NCBI GenBank assembly: GCA_947383145.1
Contig: CANDCH010000005.1
Coordinates: 1-64,000, forward strand
Source of the DNA: an uncultured bacterium
Lineage (GTDB): Bacteria > Bacillota > Clostridia > Oscillospirales > Oscillospiraceae
Length of the DNA: 64,000 nt
Reading direction: 5' to 3'
The notes below the pieces were generated by a model, which did no database searches, was not told where the DNA came from, and saw nothing but the letters and a program-made list of their open reading frames with translations. Position numbers and translations under genes: made by a program. Shown here piece after piece: positions 41,237-49,035 of the stretch (positions are counted from its first letter, which is position 1; each line of letters starts with the position of its first letter).

Positions 41237-41280
41237 AGCCATCCCCCCTGGCGCGGAGATACGCTCGCCGAGGGGGATGG
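41237..41280 (+). terminator. Hairpin after polC
   Basis: CCATCCCCC pairs with GGGGGATGG, with a second GGCG/CGCC step inside. No T-run; a likely transcript end because the next gene is convergent. Confidence 0.55.
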
Positions 41281-41305
41281 GATAATCTGGCCGATGAACG
41301 CAAAA

Positions 41306-41345
41306 CGCCGCAAATCCGCTCTGGACAGCGGATTTGCGGCGTTCC
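41306..41345 (-). terminator. Terminator of the tRNA-Thr gene
   Basis: Read leftward, CGCCGCAAATCCGCT pairs perfectly with AGCGGATTTGCGGCG around 6 nt and is followed by TTTTG. Confidence 0.85.
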
Positions 41346-41351
41346 GGCTGG

Positions 41352-41424
41352 AGCTGGCAAGGTGACTTGAACACCCGACCTGCTGATTACGAATCAGCTG
41401 CTCTACCAACTGAGCTATGCCAGC
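41352..41424 (-). tRNA. tRNA-Thr (anticodon CGT)
   Basis: The reverse strand folds as a cloverleaf: acceptor GCTGGCA/TGCCAGC, D arm AGCTCAGTTGGTAGAGC, anticodon stem CTGAT/ATCAG around TTCGTAA (anticodon CGT), and T arm with GTTCAAGT. CCA is not encoded. It stands alone, convergent with polC. Confidence 0.93.
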
Positions 41425-41545
41425 ATGGGGAACGATGGCTATTTTAGCACATGCACTGCGCCCCGTCAAGAGCGGAGCGGAAAATATCTGTGAAAATGCG
41501 CCATAGCGGGGGACGGCAGGGGGAGAAGATCGGAAAATCCGTGGG

Positions 41546-41574
41546 TTGCATTTTTTACAGCACTGTGCTAAACT
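41546..41574 (+). promoter_or_regulatory. Promoter of the esterase/ATP-grasp cluster
   Basis: TTGCAT and TAAACT are separated by 17 nt, about 45 nt before the first esterase gene. Confidence 0.65.
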
Positions 41575-41616
41575 ATTTTATTATATCGCAATAAAGCGGG
41601 AAAGGACTATGGACCC

Positions 41617-42387
41617 ATGATCGACAGCTGGAACATCACCATCCCCGAGCTCACCGGGGACGAGCCCCGACGCGCTTACATTTATTTGCCTGATTCCTGG
41701 GAGATGGACCCTGATCTGCGCTACCCCGTGCTCTATATGTTTGACGGACACAATGTGTTTTTCGACGAGGACGCCACCTATGGCAAGAGCTGGGGCATGG
41801 GCGAGTACCTGGACGCCACCCAGACCCAGATTATCGTGGCCGCGGTGGAGTGTAACCACCACCCGGACAACGGGCGCCTGTCCGAGTACTCCCCCTGGTC
41901 CTTTTATAACGGGGGGATCGGCCGGGTGACGGGGCGGGGGAGGACCACCATGGAGTGGCTGGTCCATTCCTTCAAGCCCGCGATTGACGAGGAGTTCCCC
42001 ACCCTTCCCGGCAGGGACCACACCTTCATCGCCGGCAGCTCCATGGGGGGGCTCATGACTCTGTACGCGGTGATGGAGTACAACCGCTATTTCTCCCGGG
42101 GGGCGGCGTTGTCCCCCTCCCTGTGGGTGGCCCCGGGGAAGGTGGATACCCTGATCCGCACCTCCCGGGTGGGGCCGGGTACGGTGCTGTACATGGACTA
42201 CGGTTCCCGGGAGATATCCAACCACGCCCAGACCTTCAAGCTCCTGGGCCGGACGGCGGCGGCGCTGCTGGACAGGCGGGTGCTGCTGGACTTCCGCGTG
42301 GTTCCCGGAGGCGACCACAGCGAGGCCAGCTGGGAGCGCCAGATCCCGTTTTTCATGAGCACCCTGCTCTACGGCAGGGACAGCTGA
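41617..42387 (+). CDS. Esterase-family alpha/beta hydrolase, 256 aa
   Basis: Similar in layout to the esterase D/antigen 85 family. RRAYIYLPDSWEMDPDLRYP with PVLYMFDGHNVFFDE precedes the nucleophile elbow GSSMGG (Ser near residue 143). An acidic residue follows in the C-terminal third, and His lies in GGDHSEASWERQ. No signal peptide, so it is cytoplasmic. The substrate is unknown. It begins a cluster with a second hydrolase and an ATP-grasp protein. Confidence 0.85.
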   Translation: MIDSWNITIPELTGDEPRRAYIYLPDSWEMDPDLRYPVLYMFDGHNVFFDEDATYGKSWGMGEYLDATQTQIIVAAVECNHHPDNGRLSEYSPWSFYNGGIGRVTGRGRTTMEWLVHSFKPAIDEEFPTLPGRDHTFIAGSSMGGLMTLYAVMEYNRYFSRGAALSPSLWVAPGKVDTLIRTSRVGPGTVLYMDYGSREISNHAQTFKLLGRTAAALLDRRVLLDFRVVPGGDHSEASWERQIPFFMSTLLYGRDS

Positions 42388-42457
42388 GCCCGCCCCGGAG
42401 GCGAAAGCGTGAAAAAACTTCCGCCCCGCGGCGGAGGGATTAACGGAGGAGATTACC

Positions 42458-43216
42458 ATGGAGACGCAGTATTTTAAGGATTACAGCCCGGCGCTGGGCC
42501 GGGATATGGAATGCAAGGTGTACGGACACGCAGGCCGGCCCGTACTGTTCATCCCCTGCCAGGACGGACGTTTTTTCGATTTTGAGAACTTCAAAATGAC
42601 CGACGCCTGGGCCCCCTGGATTGAGTCCGGACAGGTGATGGTGTTTTCCATCGACACCATGGACGCCGAGAGCTGGTCCAACAAGGGGGACGACCCCTAT
42701 TGGCGCATTCGCCGGTATGAGCAGTGGATCAGCTACATCACCGACGAGTTTGTGCCCTTTATGCGGGCTATGGTGAACCAGCGCAACGGCTGGACTGGAG
42801 AGGCCGGCGTGCTGGTGTTTGGGTGCTCCCTGGGGGCGACCCACGCCGCCAACCTGTTCTTCCGCCGCCCGGACCTGTTCGACCGGGTGCTGGCCCTCAG
42901 CGGCATCTACGGCGCGGAGTACGGCTTTGACGGCTATATGGACGAGGTGGTGTACCGCAATTCCCCGGTGCATTACCTGTCCAATATGCCCAAGGATCAC
43001 CCCTTTATCCAGCTGTATAACCAGAAAAAGGGCGTTATTTGCGTGGGCCGGGGCCCCTGGGAGATTCCGGGCACCACGCTTTGGCTGGCGGAGATTTTCC
43101 GGGAGAAGGACATCCACCTCTGGGTGGACGTGTGGGGCTGGGACGTGGCCCACGACTGGGACTGGTGGTATAAGCAGGTCGCCTATTTCGTGCCCTACCT
43201 GCTGGACCAGCGCTGA
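42458..43216 (+). CDS. Second esterase-like alpha/beta hydrolase, 252 aa
   Basis: The nucleophile elbow is VFGCSLGATHAANLFF (Ser near 127), preceded by VLFIPCQDGRFFDFENF and followed late by VWGWDVAHDWDWWYKQ, where the His is probably catalytic. It belongs to the same broad superfamily as the previous gene but the sequences are not close copies. GGAGGAG precedes the ATG. It lies 70 nt after the first esterase and 64 nt before the ATP-grasp gene. Confidence 0.8.
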   Translation: METQYFKDYSPALGRDMECKVYGHAGRPVLFIPCQDGRFFDFENFKMTDAWAPWIESGQVMVFSIDTMDAESWSNKGDDPYWRIRRYEQWISYITDEFVPFMRAMVNQRNGWTGEAGVLVFGCSLGATHAANLFFRRPDLFDRVLALSGIYGAEYGFDGYMDEVVYRNSPVHYLSNMPKDHPFIQLYNQKKGVICVGRGPWEIPGTTLWLAEIFREKDIHLWVDVWGWDVAHDWDWWYKQVAYFVPYLLDQR

Positions 43217-43280
43217 TTATTTTTGGTATCCCATGCGCCGCGGGCGCAGGATAAGCGTAAAAAGAGAGAAGGAAGCACCT

Positions 43281-44489
43281 ATGAAAAACGTGATCTTTAT
43301 TTCCCCCAACTTCCCCACCAACTACTGGCAGTTCTGCCGGGAGCTGAAAAACAACGGGATGTACGTGCTGGGCATCGGCGACGCTCCCTACGACGAGCTG
43401 ACCGGCGAACTGCGGGACAGCCTCAACGAGTACTACAAGGTTGGCAGCCTGGAGAATTACGACGAGGTGTACCGCGCCGTGGCCTACTTCATCTTCAAGC
43501 ACGGCCGGGTGGACTGGCTGGAATCCAACAATGAATACTGGCTGGAGCGGGACGCCCAGCTGCGCACGGATTTCCATATCACCTCCGGCTTCCAGTCCTG
43601 CGACATTCCCCGGGTGAAATACAAATCCAAGATGAAGGAGTTCTATCAAAAGGCTGGCATCCCCACCGCCCGCTATCATCTTGTGGAGGGTGAGAAGGAC
43701 TGTCTGGCCTTCATCAAAGAAGTGGGCTGGCCGGTGGTGGTCAAGCCGGACAACGGCGTGGGCGCTTCCGACACCCACAAGCTGTCCAGCGAGACCGAGC
43801 TGGGCGCCTTTCTGGCCCGCCGCATGGAGGGCGTGCCCTACATTATGGAGGAGTTCATCCACGCCGAGGTTAACTCCTATGACGCCATCATTGACTCCAA
43901 TGGGGAGCCCATCTTTGAGACGGGCAACGTCACCCCGATGTCCATCATGGACATTGTGAACGAGGAGGACAACTCCATCTACTACATCGTCAAGGACCTC
44001 CCCGCCGACACCAGAAAGGCGGGCCGGGCCACGGTGAAGAGCTTTGGCGTCAAAAGCCGGTTTGTCCACTTTGAGTTTTTCCGCCTCACCCAGGACCAGG
44101 AGGGCATGGGCAAAAAGGGGGACGTGGTGGCGCTGGAGGTCAATATGCGCCCCTGCGGCGGGTTCAGCCCGGACATGATGAATTACGCCAACTCCACCAA
44201 CGTATACAAAATCTGGGCGGACATGATCGCCTTTGACCGCTCCACCATAGAGACGGGGGAGCGCGCCTTCTGCGCCTATGCCGGCCGCCGGGACGGCAAG
44301 GATTTCGCCCTGAGCCACGTGGATCTTCTGGCCAAGTACAGCGAGCATCTCAAGATGGTGGACCGCATTCCCGACGTGCTGGCCGATGCCATGGGCAACC
44401 AGATGTACATCGCCACCTTCGGCAGCAAGAAGGAGCTGGACGCCTTCTACAAGGATGTGCTGAAGCTGAAGCCCAAGAAAAAGAAATAA
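43281..44489 (+). CDS. ATP-grasp domain ligase-like protein, 402 aa
   Basis: A pre-ATP-grasp domain (MKNVIFISPNFPTNYWQFCR) is followed by ATP-grasp motifs: VKYKSKMKEFYQKAGIPTAR, GWPVVVKPDNGVGASDTHKL, and the metal-binding VVALEVNMRPCGGFSPDMMN. Such proteins join a carboxylate to an amine or thiol through an acyl phosphate. Substrate is unknown. The neighbouring esterases suggest a pathway that forms and cleaves, or trims, an ester or amide product. Confidence 0.85.
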   Translation: MKNVIFISPNFPTNYWQFCRELKNNGMYVLGIGDAPYDELTGELRDSLNEYYKVGSLENYDEVYRAVAYFIFKHGRVDWLESNNEYWLERDAQLRTDFHITSGFQSCDIPRVKYKSKMKEFYQKAGIPTARYHLVEGEKDCLAFIKEVGWPVVVKPDNGVGASDTHKLSSETELGAFLARRMEGVPYIMEEFIHAEVNSYDAIIDSNGEPIFETGNVTPMSIMDIVNEEDNSIYYIVKDLPADTRKAGRATVKSFGVKSRFVHFEFFRLTQDQEGMGKKGDVVALEVNMRPCGGFSPDMMNYANSTNVYKIWADMIAFDRSTIETGERAFCAYAGRRDGKDFALSHVDLLAKYSEHLKMVDRIPDVLADAMGNQMYIATFGSKKELDAFYKDVLKLKPKKKK

Positions 44490-44495
44490 AGGCAG

Positions 44496-44530
44496 CTCCC
44501 GCGCCGTTTCCCCGGCGCGGGAGTTTTTTT
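44496..44530 (+). terminator. Terminator after the ATP-grasp gene
   Basis: CTCCCGCGCC pairs with GGCGCGGGAG, followed by seven T. Confidence 0.92.
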
Positions 44531-44558
44531 GTATATTTTCCCAGAGATAGGCTATACT
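44529..44558 (+). promoter_or_regulatory. Promoter of the coat-protein genes
   Basis: TTGTAT and TATACT with an 18-nt spacer lie about 30 nt before the first coat gene. A sporulation sigma could be used instead; the sequence does not decide this. Confidence 0.45.
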
Positions 44559-44590
44559 AGGGACACCAATGTTTAAGGAGGAACCCGCCT

Positions 44591-44776
44591 ATGTCGAACC
44601 TGAGCACCAAGGAGCTGTCCGCGCTGGAGGACCAGCTGGGCTTTGAGGGGATGCTGTGCTGCAAGTATCAGGACGCCGCCCAAGCCACCACGGAGACCGA
44701 ACTGAAAAACACATATACCCAGTACGCGGCCCAGCACAAGCAGAACTATGAGACTCTGCTGGGCTTTCTGCGGTAA
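44591..44776 (+). CDS. Small CotF-like spore coat-type protein, 61 aa
   Basis: The protein is a helical hairpin: LSTKELSALEDQLGFEGML, then CCKYQDAAQATTETELKNTY. This resembles the short ferritin-like CotF-related proteins found as pairs in Clostridia. AAGGAGG precedes the ATG, and the next coat gene starts 13 nt after its stop. Confidence 0.7.
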   Translation: MSNLSTKELSALEDQLGFEGMLCCKYQDAAQATTETELKNTYTQYAAQHKQNYETLLGFLR

Positions 44777-44789
44777 GGAGGACAAAGCC

Positions 44790-45059
44790 ATGAAGGAAAG
44801 CGAGATCATCACCGACCTGCTGCTCACCGAGAAGAAGATGAGCACCAACTACAACCTGTTTGCCTCCGAGTGCACCAACGTGCAGCTGCGGGACACGTTT
44901 GTAAACCTGCTCACCCAGGGGCACAAGACCCAGACCCAGCTGTTTGAGACCGCCAAGCAGAAGGGCTGGTACAAGGTGGAGCAGGCTCAGCCCCAGATGG
45001 TGGCCCAGGCGGAGCAGAAGTTCACCAACCAGGCCCCGACCATGGAAGCGCGAGGATAA
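44790..45059 (+). CDS. CotF-family spore coat protein, 89 aa
   Basis: SEIITDLLLTEKKMSTNYNL followed by NVQLRDTFVNLL is the typical CotF pattern. A Gln-rich end (KVEQAQPQMVAQAEQKF) follows. AAGGAGG precedes ATG 44,790. With the previous gene it points to a spore-forming host. Confidence 0.82.
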   Translation: MKESEIITDLLLTEKKMSTNYNLFASECTNVQLRDTFVNLLTQGHKTQTQLFETAKQKGWYKVEQAQPQMVAQAEQKFTNQAPTMEARG

Positions 45060-45109
45060 CCGCGCAGGGGAGCGCCCGCCCGGCGCAAAATCTTAAAAAA
45101 GCCTAAATT

Positions 45110-45141
45110 CGGCCTCCGGCGTATGGAAACGCCGGGGGCCT
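45110..45141 (+). terminator. Terminator after the coat genes
   Basis: GGCCTCCGGCGT pairs with ACGCCGGGGGCC around ATGGAA, followed by TTTGTG. Confidence 0.65.
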
Positions 45142-45184
45142 TTGTGTTATACTGCTGTCCAGAACTCAAATGGGGGGATCGACC

Positions 45185-45874
45185 ATGGACGCCGCAAGCA
45201 TTCTCGTCGTGGAGGACGACGCCGACATCAACCGCCTGCTGTGCACCATTCTGGAGGGCGCGGGCTACGCCTGCCGGGCCGCCTTTTCCGGCAGCGAGGC
45301 CCTGCTGTGGGTGGAAAAATACGACTATGACCTGATCGTGCTGGATCTGATGCTTCCCGGGGTGACGGGGGAGGAGCTCATCTCCCGCATCCGTCGGGGC
45401 AAAACCATGCCCATCCTTGTGGCCTCCGCCAAGGTGGGAGTGTCGGACCGGGTAAATGTGCTCAAGCTGGGGGCGGATGATTTTATCCCAAAGCCCTTTG
45501 ACAACGCCGAGGTGCTGGCCAGGGTGGAGGCCCAGCTGCGCCGCAGCCGCCAGTTTGCCGCCCCCAAGGCGGATGTGCTCACGGCAGGCCCCCTCACCCT
45601 GGACCGGGACAGCCACGCCGCCAGCCTGAACGGGGAGGAGCTGGCCCTCACCGGCCGGGAGTTTGACATTCTGGCCCTGCTGATGGAAAATCCCCGCCGG
45701 GCCTTTTCCAGAGCCCAAATTTATGAGGCGGTGTGGGGGGAGGACTTTTTGGGGGATGAGAACACGGTGAACGTCCACGTGAGCAATCTGCGCTCCAAGC
45801 TGGCCAAGGCGGACCCGGACAGGAGCTATATCAAAACGGTGTGGGGGATCGGGTTTAAGCTGGCAGAGGCGTGA
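45185..45874 (+). CDS. OmpR-family response regulator, 229 aa
   Basis: The receiver domain has acidic pocket EDDAD, phospho-acceptor Asp in LIVLDLMLPG (near 53) and Lys in DDFIPKPFD. The winged-helix output domain is at the C-terminus (LTGREFDILALLMENPRRAF, then TVNVHVSNLRSKL). Next come an ABC transporter and a histidine kinase, an arrangement typical of antimicrobial-peptide sensing systems (Bce/Bcr-like). Confidence 0.92.
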   Translation: MDAASILVVEDDADINRLLCTILEGAGYACRAAFSGSEALLWVEKYDYDLIVLDLMLPGVTGEELISRIRRGKTMPILVASAKVGVSDRVNVLKLGADDFIPKPFDNAEVLARVEAQLRRSRQFAAPKADVLTAGPLTLDRDSHAASLNGEELALTGREFDILALLMENPRRAFSRAQIYEAVWGEDFLGDENTVNVHVSNLRSKLAKADPDRSYIKTVWGIGFKLAEA

Positions 45875-45984
45875 GCTCAGGCGCGCCCACGCGGATATTA
45901 AAACTTTCTTTAGACTTCCTTTGAGGAGTTTTGGCCTTTCGCTGTTATGATGGCGTCAGATCGAACAAGAAAGGCGGGAACGCG

Positions 45985-46911
45985 ATGAACGACAACACGG
46001 CTGTCATGGCGGCCTACGGCCTGAAAAAGGCCTACGGCGCCTGCATGGCCCTGGATGGGACAAATATGCAGGTGCGCCGGGGGGATATCTATGGTCTGGT
46101 GGGCCGCAACGGCGCGGGCAAGACCACCCTCATGCGGATGGTCACGGGGCAGTCCGAACCCACCGGCGGGGAGCTGGAGCTCTTTGGGGCGTCCGGGAAG
46201 AATATGCGGGTTCAGCGCAGCCGCACAGGGGCCATGATTGAGATTCCCTCCTTCTCTCCCTTCCTCACCGCCCGGGAGAATCTGGAGTACTACCGCCTCC
46301 AGCGGGGCATCCCCGGCAGGCAGGCGGTGGACGAGGTGCTGGAGGAGGTGGATCTGGCGGAGACGGGGAAAAAGAAGTTCAAATCCTTCTCCCTGGGTAT
46401 GAAGCAGCGGCTGGGGCTTGCCCTGGCCCTGATGAACCACCCGGATTTCCTCATCCTGGACGAGCCCATTAACGGCCTGGACCCGGAGGGGGTGGCGGAG
46501 TTCCGGCAGATTCTGCGCCGGCTCAACCAGGAGCGGCAGACCACCATTCTCATCTCCAGCCACATTTTGTCCGAGCTGTCCACTGTGGCCACCTGGTACG
46601 GCTTCATGGAGCAGGGCAGGATTTTGGAGGAGATTTCAGCGCAGGCCCTCCATGACAAGTGCCGCACCTGCCTGCGGCTGGAGGTGGACGACGCGGCCAA
46701 GGCCGCCGCCGTCCTCCAGACCCAGCTGGGAACCGACAAGTTTGAGGTGCTCCCCGGCAACGTGGTGCAGCTCTACGACTGCCTGGAGGACCCCAAGCGG
46801 GCGTCCTATGCCCTGGCCCAAAACGGGGTGGCCCTGCTGGCCATGGAGCAGAAGGGCGCGGACCTGGAGGCCTATTTCCTCAATATGATCGGAGGTGGAC
46901 GCCATGCTTAA
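45985..46911 (+). CDS. ABC transporter ATP-binding protein (BcrA-like), 308 aa
   Basis: Walker A GRNGAGKTTL, signature FSLGMKQRLGLALALM, Walker B FLILDEPINGLDPEG and the switch His in TILISSHIL are all present. Close in pattern to the bacitracin-type BcrA exporters. The start at 45,985 has GAAAGGCGGG upstream. It overlaps the permease gene by 8 nt. Confidence 0.92.
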   Translation: MNDNTAVMAAYGLKKAYGACMALDGTNMQVRRGDIYGLVGRNGAGKTTLMRMVTGQSEPTGGELELFGASGKNMRVQRSRTGAMIEIPSFSPFLTARENLEYYRLQRGIPGRQAVDEVLEEVDLAETGKKKFKSFSLGMKQRLGLALALMNHPDFLILDEPINGLDPEGVAEFRQILRRLNQERQTTILISSHILSELSTVATWYGFMEQGRILEEISAQALHDKCRTCLRLEVDDAAKAAAVLQTQLGTDKFEVLPGNVVQLYDCLEDPKRASYALAQNGVALLAMEQKGADLEAYFLNMIGGGRHA

Positions 46912-47680
46912 CTACATCCGCGCCGAGTGCTACAAGCTGCTCCACCGGCCCTACACCTATATCGCCCTGGGAGTCATGCTGGCGCTGGAGGCGCTTTACG
47001 CCTCCATGTTCGCCTTCCACACTGCCCATTCCCTGGTCACCCCCTTCGGCGCGGCCGTCGTCACCATTACGGGAATGGGGGTCATCGGTTTCTGTGTCTG
47101 TATGCTCACGGGGGACATTGTGTTCGCCGCGCAGTACAAGAACTCCACGCTGAAAAACGAGGTGTCCTTCGGACTGAGCCGCGCCCGGATCTATCTGGGC
47201 AAGTTCATCGCCCAAACCCTGCTGTCCCTGGCGTACCTGGTGGTTATGATGGCCTTTTTCATCGGCCTGTGCGCCGCTGTTCTGCCCATGGAGGCGGGGG
47301 ATTTCTTCTCCGCCGCGGAAGGGCTGTCCGTGGTGGGGTACTTCCTGGCGGTGGGCCTGCCCCTGTGGATCGGCGCCCAGGCGGTGATGTGCATGTGCCT
47401 GTTCCTGGTGAACGGGGAGATGGCCAGCTCCTTTTTCTATGCGGGCGTTGTGTTTGTGCTGGAGTCCGTTTTGGAGGTGGCGGGACTGCTGCTTGAGGGC
47501 GGCGCCGGACAAATGCTGCTCAAGGCGGTTCCCTATTTTCCCGTGCGCATGCTGAACGAGGCCAAGGCCGTGGTGGGGGACTGGAGCTACCTGGGGCAGG
47601 TCTGGCTGGTGGGCGCGTTCTGGGTGATTGTCAGCACCGCCGTCGGACTGTATGGGTTTTACAGAAAGGAGCTCAAATGA
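46904..47680 (+). CDS. ABC transporter permease (BcrB/ABC-2 type), 258 aa
   Basis: About six hydrophobic segments (for example YIALGVMLALEALYASMFAF and TLLSLAYLVVMMAFFIGLCA), with an N-terminal MLNYIRAECYKLLHRPYTY. That start is typical of the ABC-2 permeases paired with BcrA-like ATPases. GGAGGTG precedes ATG 46,904. The last codons overlap a tiny hydrophobic ORF (ATGA). Confidence 0.88.
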   Translation: MLNYIRAECYKLLHRPYTYIALGVMLALEALYASMFAFHTAHSLVTPFGAAVVTITGMGVIGFCVCMLTGDIVFAAQYKNSTLKNEVSFGLSRARIYLGKFIAQTLLSLAYLVVMMAFFIGLCAAVLPMEAGDFFSAAEGLSVVGYFLAVGLPLWIGAQAVMCMCLFLVNGEMASSFFYAGVVFVLESVLEVAGLLLEGGAGQMLLKAVPYFPVRMLNEAKAVVGDWSYLGQVWLVGAFWVIVSTAVGLYGFYRKELK

Positions 47681-47775
47681 AAAGAAGGGTGAAGATCGTG
47701 TCCCTGGCTCTTGCCGTGTCCCTTGCCGCAGTGCTGGCCTGCGCGCTGGCGGCGGCAAATCAGAACAGGAGATAG
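47677..47775 (+). CDS. Small membrane or secreted peptide, 32 aa
   Basis: Translationally coupled to the permease by ATGA, with AAAGGAG at the right distance. The peptide starts MKRRVKIVSLALAVSLAAVL: a basic N-terminus and one hydrophobic helix, then NQNRR. It could be a small transporter accessory peptide or a signal-like leader. Confidence 0.5.
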   Translation: MKRRVKIVSLALAVSLAAVLACALAAANQNRR

Positions 47776-47832
47776 GGCGGCATTTCAGCCGGACCTCACG
47801 GTCCGGCTGGGGCCGTCTCGTGGGATAATCCT

Positions 47833-47895
47833 ATGAAAACGCTGTTTGTCCTGCTTCTCGTGGTGTGTTACCTGCTGATTTTCGGTTGGAGCTGA
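47833..47895 (+). CDS. Very small hydrophobic peptide, 20 aa
   Basis: ATG at 47,833 encodes MKTLFVLLLVVCYLLIFGWS, a single membrane helix. No clear ribosome site is seen, so this call is tentative. It lies between the transporter and the histidine kinase. Confidence 0.3.
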   Translation: MKTLFVLLLVVCYLLIFGWS

Positions 47896-47982
47896 ATGGG
47901 CGCGCCGGAGACCGCGGATTCGTCCCGCCGGCGCCTCCAATAATTATATTAATATGGCTGTCCGTGACGGAGGAAGGGGGCT

Positions 47983-48888
47983 ATGTCCATGAAAAGTGTC
48001 CTTATTGTGGCGCTGGCTCTGCTATGCGCCGCCCTTATTGGACGGCAGATTGTGCTGGAGCGCGGCCTGCGGCGCGCCGCCCGCCGGATGCGGGAGCAGA
48101 TGGCGGACCAGACCACCGCCCGTCTGGCCCTGCCCTGCCCCAGCGCCGGGGCGGAGGAGCTGCTGGCCTGCCTCAACGAGCTGCTGGAGCTGCGGCAGCG
48201 GGAGCGGGCGGATTACCGCCGGAAGGAGCAGGAACTGCGCCGCCAGATCGCCAACGTGTCCCACGACCTGCGCACGCCGCTCACCTCCATTTTGGGCTAT
48301 TTACAGCTGCTGGAGGGGGAGGGGCTGTCCTCGGAGAAGAAGGCGGAGTATCTGGCGGTCATTGAGGGCCGGGCCCGGACCCTGCAAACCTTCATCGCCG
48401 CGTTCTATGACCTGTCCCGCATTGAGGGGGGCGAGCTGCCCCTGGAGCGGGAGAAGGTGGACCTGGGCCGCGCGCTGTCCGACCAGCTGGCGGCCTCCTA
48501 CCAGCAGATTGAGGAGAGCGGGCTGGCGGTGGAGGTGGATATGGCCTCGGGACTGCCGCCGGTGTGGGCGGACGGCGGCGCGGTGACCCGAATTTTCTCC
48601 AATCTGCTCACCAATGCCCTGCGCCATGGGAGCGGCGCTCTGTCGGTGCGGCTGTACCGGGAGGAGGCCTGCATTGTGTCCGCCTTTTCCAACCGGGCGG
48701 AGGGGCTCTCGGAGGAGGACGCCGCCCACGTGTTTGAACGGTTCTACACCGCCGACAAGATGCGTACGGGGCAGAGCACGGGCCTGGGACTGGCCATCGT
48801 CAAAGCGTTGGCGGAGCGGATGGGCCACGCTGCCTCCGCCCGGTGGGAGGACGGCGTGTTCACCATTGAGATCCGATGGAGCGTGTGA
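47983..48888 (+). CDS. Sensor histidine kinase, 301 aa
   Basis: One N-terminal membrane helix (VLIVALALLCAALIG), then a linker. The phospho-acceptor His is in VSHDLRTPLTSILGYLQLL (near 90). HATPase motifs follow: NLLTNALRHG, the G1 region and STGLGLAIVKALAERMGH. There is almost no extracellular part, as in intramembrane-sensing kinases that take their signal from an ABC transporter. It is the natural partner of the regulator at 45,185. Confidence 0.92.
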   Translation: MSMKSVLIVALALLCAALIGRQIVLERGLRRAARRMREQMADQTTARLALPCPSAGAEELLACLNELLELRQRERADYRRKEQELRRQIANVSHDLRTPLTSILGYLQLLEGEGLSSEKKAEYLAVIEGRARTLQTFIAAFYDLSRIEGGELPLEREKVDLGRALSDQLAASYQQIEESGLAVEVDMASGLPPVWADGGAVTRIFSNLLTNALRHGSGALSVRLYREEACIVSAFSNRAEGLSEEDAAHVFERFYTADKMRTGQSTGLGLAIVKALAERMGHAASARWEDGVFTIEIRWSV

Positions 48889-48931
48889 GGGGGCCGGAGC
48901 GCTTCTGATTTGTCTAAATTCATATAATGTT

Positions 48932-48962
48932 AAAGGGTTGGCGCTTTACGCCAGCCCTTTCC
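48932..48962 (+). terminator. Terminator after the histidine kinase
   Basis: AAAGGGTTGGCG pairs with CGCCAGCCCTTT around CTTTA. Confidence 0.75.
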
Positions 48963-49035
48963 TATGGTATGATATGCCATAATGAGACAAAAACCGCTGC
49001 GGGCGGAAACTATGATGAAAAGGAGCCGGTGTGGA

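Noticed and set aside
37902..41360. Very long open frame opposite polC
   Set aside because: It mirrors a high-GC gene; the composition (Gly, His, Arg, Val, Leu, Pro rich) is typical of antisense shadows and polC itself is unmistakable.
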